64,000 nucleotides of DNA from Fibrobacter sp. UWR2 (GTDB taxonomy: Bacteria; Fibrobacterota; Fibrobacteria; Fibrobacterales; Fibrobacteraceae). Below the pieces are notes generated by a model. That model ran no database searches and had not been told where the DNA came from. It saw nothing but the letters and a program-made list of their open reading frames with translations. A program made the position numbers and the translations under genes. This document shows, in pieces, positions 62,985-64,000 of this stretch. The stretch lies in contig NZ_MWQE01000008.1 in assembly GCF_002210285.1 (NCBI RefSeq), positions 97,653-161,652 of the forward strand, in the 5' to 3' direction. Within the stretch, counting starts at the first letter, position 1. Each line of letters begins with the position of its first letter.

Positions 62985-63053
62985 AGCAAGAAGAATAGAA
63001 AATTTAGTTGCTAGTTATTGACCATTTGCGGGGGCCAAGGATAATAACTGCGG

Positions 63054-63686
63054 CTAAAAACCGAGCTGCAGGAATAGGCCGCCACCAGGTTCCTGCAAGT
63101 TTATCGCCGGCGCGATGCTGATCTTGTACCGATCTTTGTACCGCTCGGCCTTTTCCATATAGCGTTTGCCCATTTCCCTTTGCTCTGACGAGCCAGAAAT
63201 ATCGGAAACTCCCAATCCGAAGGTAAAGGGAACTACAGTTAGCAATGTTCCTATACCAAAAGTTCGCCCCAATATAGCCGTTCCCAAATAATCATAATCT
63301 ACAACGAATGTGAGCGTTAGCCCCAAAGCAGCAAAGAACACCCCCATGGCAACAGTTTGCCAGCCATCATACAATCTGTCTGATGCGTATTTCTGGCAAT
63401 TGTCGCCCCAACCGCGATAAATATCTGCACTATCCGGACTAGGAACGTTTCCGTATACGAGGGACAGGAGTGAATCCTGCGGAAGGTTCTTGTCTATCAA
63501 GGAATCCTGCTTGATATACTCGGAACGACATCCACGAGAGACGACTATAGCTGAATGAGGATTTTCGACGCCCAAGTCAACCACTTTAACGGTGTCCGAA
63601 GTCGCCATTCCATAAGAAACGGGGACGGCGAAGGAAATTGCAGAAAAAGACAGTAAAAGCAAAAGAAAGTGTTTTATGCTTGTCAT
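63054..63686 (-). CDS. Small exported or membrane protein, unknown function
   Basis: The start is probably ATG 63686 (MTSIKHFLLLLLSFSAISFA V, signal peptide); a TTG at 63722 is less likely. The 210-aa protein has a mature part with charged residues and Cys (RGCRSEYIK, GDNCQKYA), then hydrophobic stretches (TVAMGVFFAALGLTLTFVVD Y, IGTLLTVVPFTFGLGV) that could be membrane helices, and a C-terminal ISIAPAINLQ ... GGGLFLQLGF strand pattern ending in Phe. No family recognised. It lies between the GH57-like gene and the rRNA operon end, both on the same strand. Confidence 0.7.
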   Translation of the reverse strand: MTSIKHFLLLLLSFSAISFAVPVSYGMATSDTVKVVDLGVENPHSAIVVSRGCRSEYIKQDSLIDKNLPQDSLLSLVYGNVPSPDSADIYRGWGDNCQKYASDRLYDGWQTVAMGVFFAALGLTLTFVVDYDYLGTAILGRTFGIGTLLTVVPFTFGLGVSDISGSSEQREMGKRYMEKAERYKDRYKISIAPAINLQEPGGGLFLQLGF

Positions 63687-63795
63687 TACAAAGAAAATAA
63701 ATAATGCAAGCAGCTTACGCAAGAATGCCTGTCGGCCAATTTTACCCTTCGTCTAGAAAGGGTAACAGCACGTGCAAGCAAGATGACAAGCGGGT

Positions 63796-63832
63796 AAAAA
63801 AAAGCCCCCCACGAGGTTTACCTCATGGGGGC
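63796..63832 (-). terminator. Second (distal) rRNA operon terminator
   Basis: Read on the minus strand, CCCCCATGAGG-TAAA-CCTCGTGGGGG forms an 11-bp stem with one G-U pair, then GC and T8. It lies ~110 bases after the first terminator. Confidence 0.85.
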
Positions 63833-63844
63833 GTGAGCGACAAG

Positions 63845-63883
63845 CGACTCGTATTGACGAGTCGTGGCCGCGAGAGTGTAGCC
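63845..63883 (-). other. Two extra hairpins between rRNA terminators
   Basis: CGACTCGT-ATTG-ACGAGTCG (63845-63864) and GCCGC-AAA-GCGGC (63871-63883) are perfect stems of 8 and 5 bp. They may be processing signals or a small structured RNA in the rRNA trailer. No tRNA structure was recognisable. Confidence 0.45.
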
Positions 63884-63903
63884 GCAAAGCGGCGGAACGG
63901 TAT

Positions 63904-63943
63904 AAAAAACGAAGAGGCCCCCCGCCGTTAGGCGAGGGGCCTC
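63904..63943 (-). terminator. First rRNA operon terminator (after 5S)
   Basis: On the minus strand, GAGGCCCCTCGCC-TAAC-GGCGGGGGGCCTC forms a 13-bp stem with one G-U pair, followed by TTCGTTTTTTATA. It lies directly downstream of the 5S end. Confidence 0.9.
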
Positions 63944-63949
63944 GAGAAT

Positions 63950-64000
63950 CCAGCGGCGCCCTACTCTCCCGGGCCCGGGGGCCAGGTACCATCGGCGAAG
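63950..64000 (-). rRNA. rrf: 5S ribosomal RNA, 3' part (continues past the window)
   Basis: The last ~50 bases are the reverse complement of a 5S 3' half: CGCCGATGGTACC ... GGGAGAGTAGGGCGCC, with the universal CGCCGATGGTA and GAGAGTAGG segments. The 5' end lies outside the window. Strand and downstream terminators show a minus-strand rRNA operon. Confidence 0.87.

Noticed and set aside
63832..63904. tRNA gene between the rRNA terminators
   Set aside because: The hairpins do not form a cloverleaf, and no T-loop (GTTCRANNC) or acceptor stem was found.

Overview
The window looks like chromosomal DNA of a Fibrobacter (phylum Fibrobacterota), a fibre-degrading gut or rumen bacterium. Support comes from the content: two giant tandem GH9 cellulases, secreted pectate lyase and GH5 endoglucanase with Ser-rich (SSSS) linkers, a lipoprotein with the Fibrobacter major paralogous domain (TIGR02145 type), a TIGR02147-type regulator, and many signal-peptide and lipobox proteins. 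The species cannot be fixed from the sequence alone. I found no phage, insertion sequence, CRISPR array or tRNA; the right edge enters an rRNA operon on the minus strand (5S 3' end plus terminators).

Layout. 1-11004: two adjacent GH9 cellulases (the first is cut by the window edge) with long multidomain C-terminal halves, closed by a clear terminator. 11083-15997: a translationally coupled signalling operon (7TM-type histidine kinase, single-domain response regulator, sigma-54-type activator with a degenerate receiver, rRNA pseudouridine synthase). 16087-22501: ApaH-like phosphatase, two outer-membrane beta-barrel candidates, CstA, and a RecD2 helicase that appears to start at CTG. 22650-26318: a lipoprotein, then both non-homologous phosphoglycerate mutases side by side (gpmA, gpmI). 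26462-30692: lipoproteins, an orphan CopG-type antitoxin with an operator-like palindrome, and the bifunctional NAD(P)HX repair enzyme. 30774-33973: pectate lyase and a flavodiiron protein.

34147-39562 is the most interesting block: a C39-like peptidase, an RLAN/ATP-grasp ligase, a GCS2-type ligase, a tyrosine-phosphatase-like lipoprotein and an N-formylglutamate amidohydrolase-like enzyme, all on the plus strand and partly joined by TAATG overlaps. It combines two peptide-bond-forming enzymes with two amide-cleaving ones and so predicts an uncharacterised amidoligase pathway making or modifying a small peptide. polA follows.

42590-56007: GH5 endoglucanase, BCAA aminotransferase, a class I aminotransferase, citrate synthase, a secreted barrel protein, a clan-A glycosidase with an inserted discoidin-like domain, a lipoprotein with its TIGR02147-type regulator, a tRNA-dihydrouridine synthase and an HU-family protein. 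56063-62984 is a minus-strand run of envelope genes: a GH57-like protein lacking the expected catalytic residues, a STAS-TM-coiled-coil protein, a lytic transglycosylase, a TolC-like protein, an MlaC-like protein, a DUF2953-like membrane protein and RsuA. The last 1 kb holds a small exported protein and the end of the rRNA operon.

Overall the window mixes housekeeping genes (polA, gltA, ilvE, gpm, HU, recD2) with the plant cell wall hydrolases expected of this genus.
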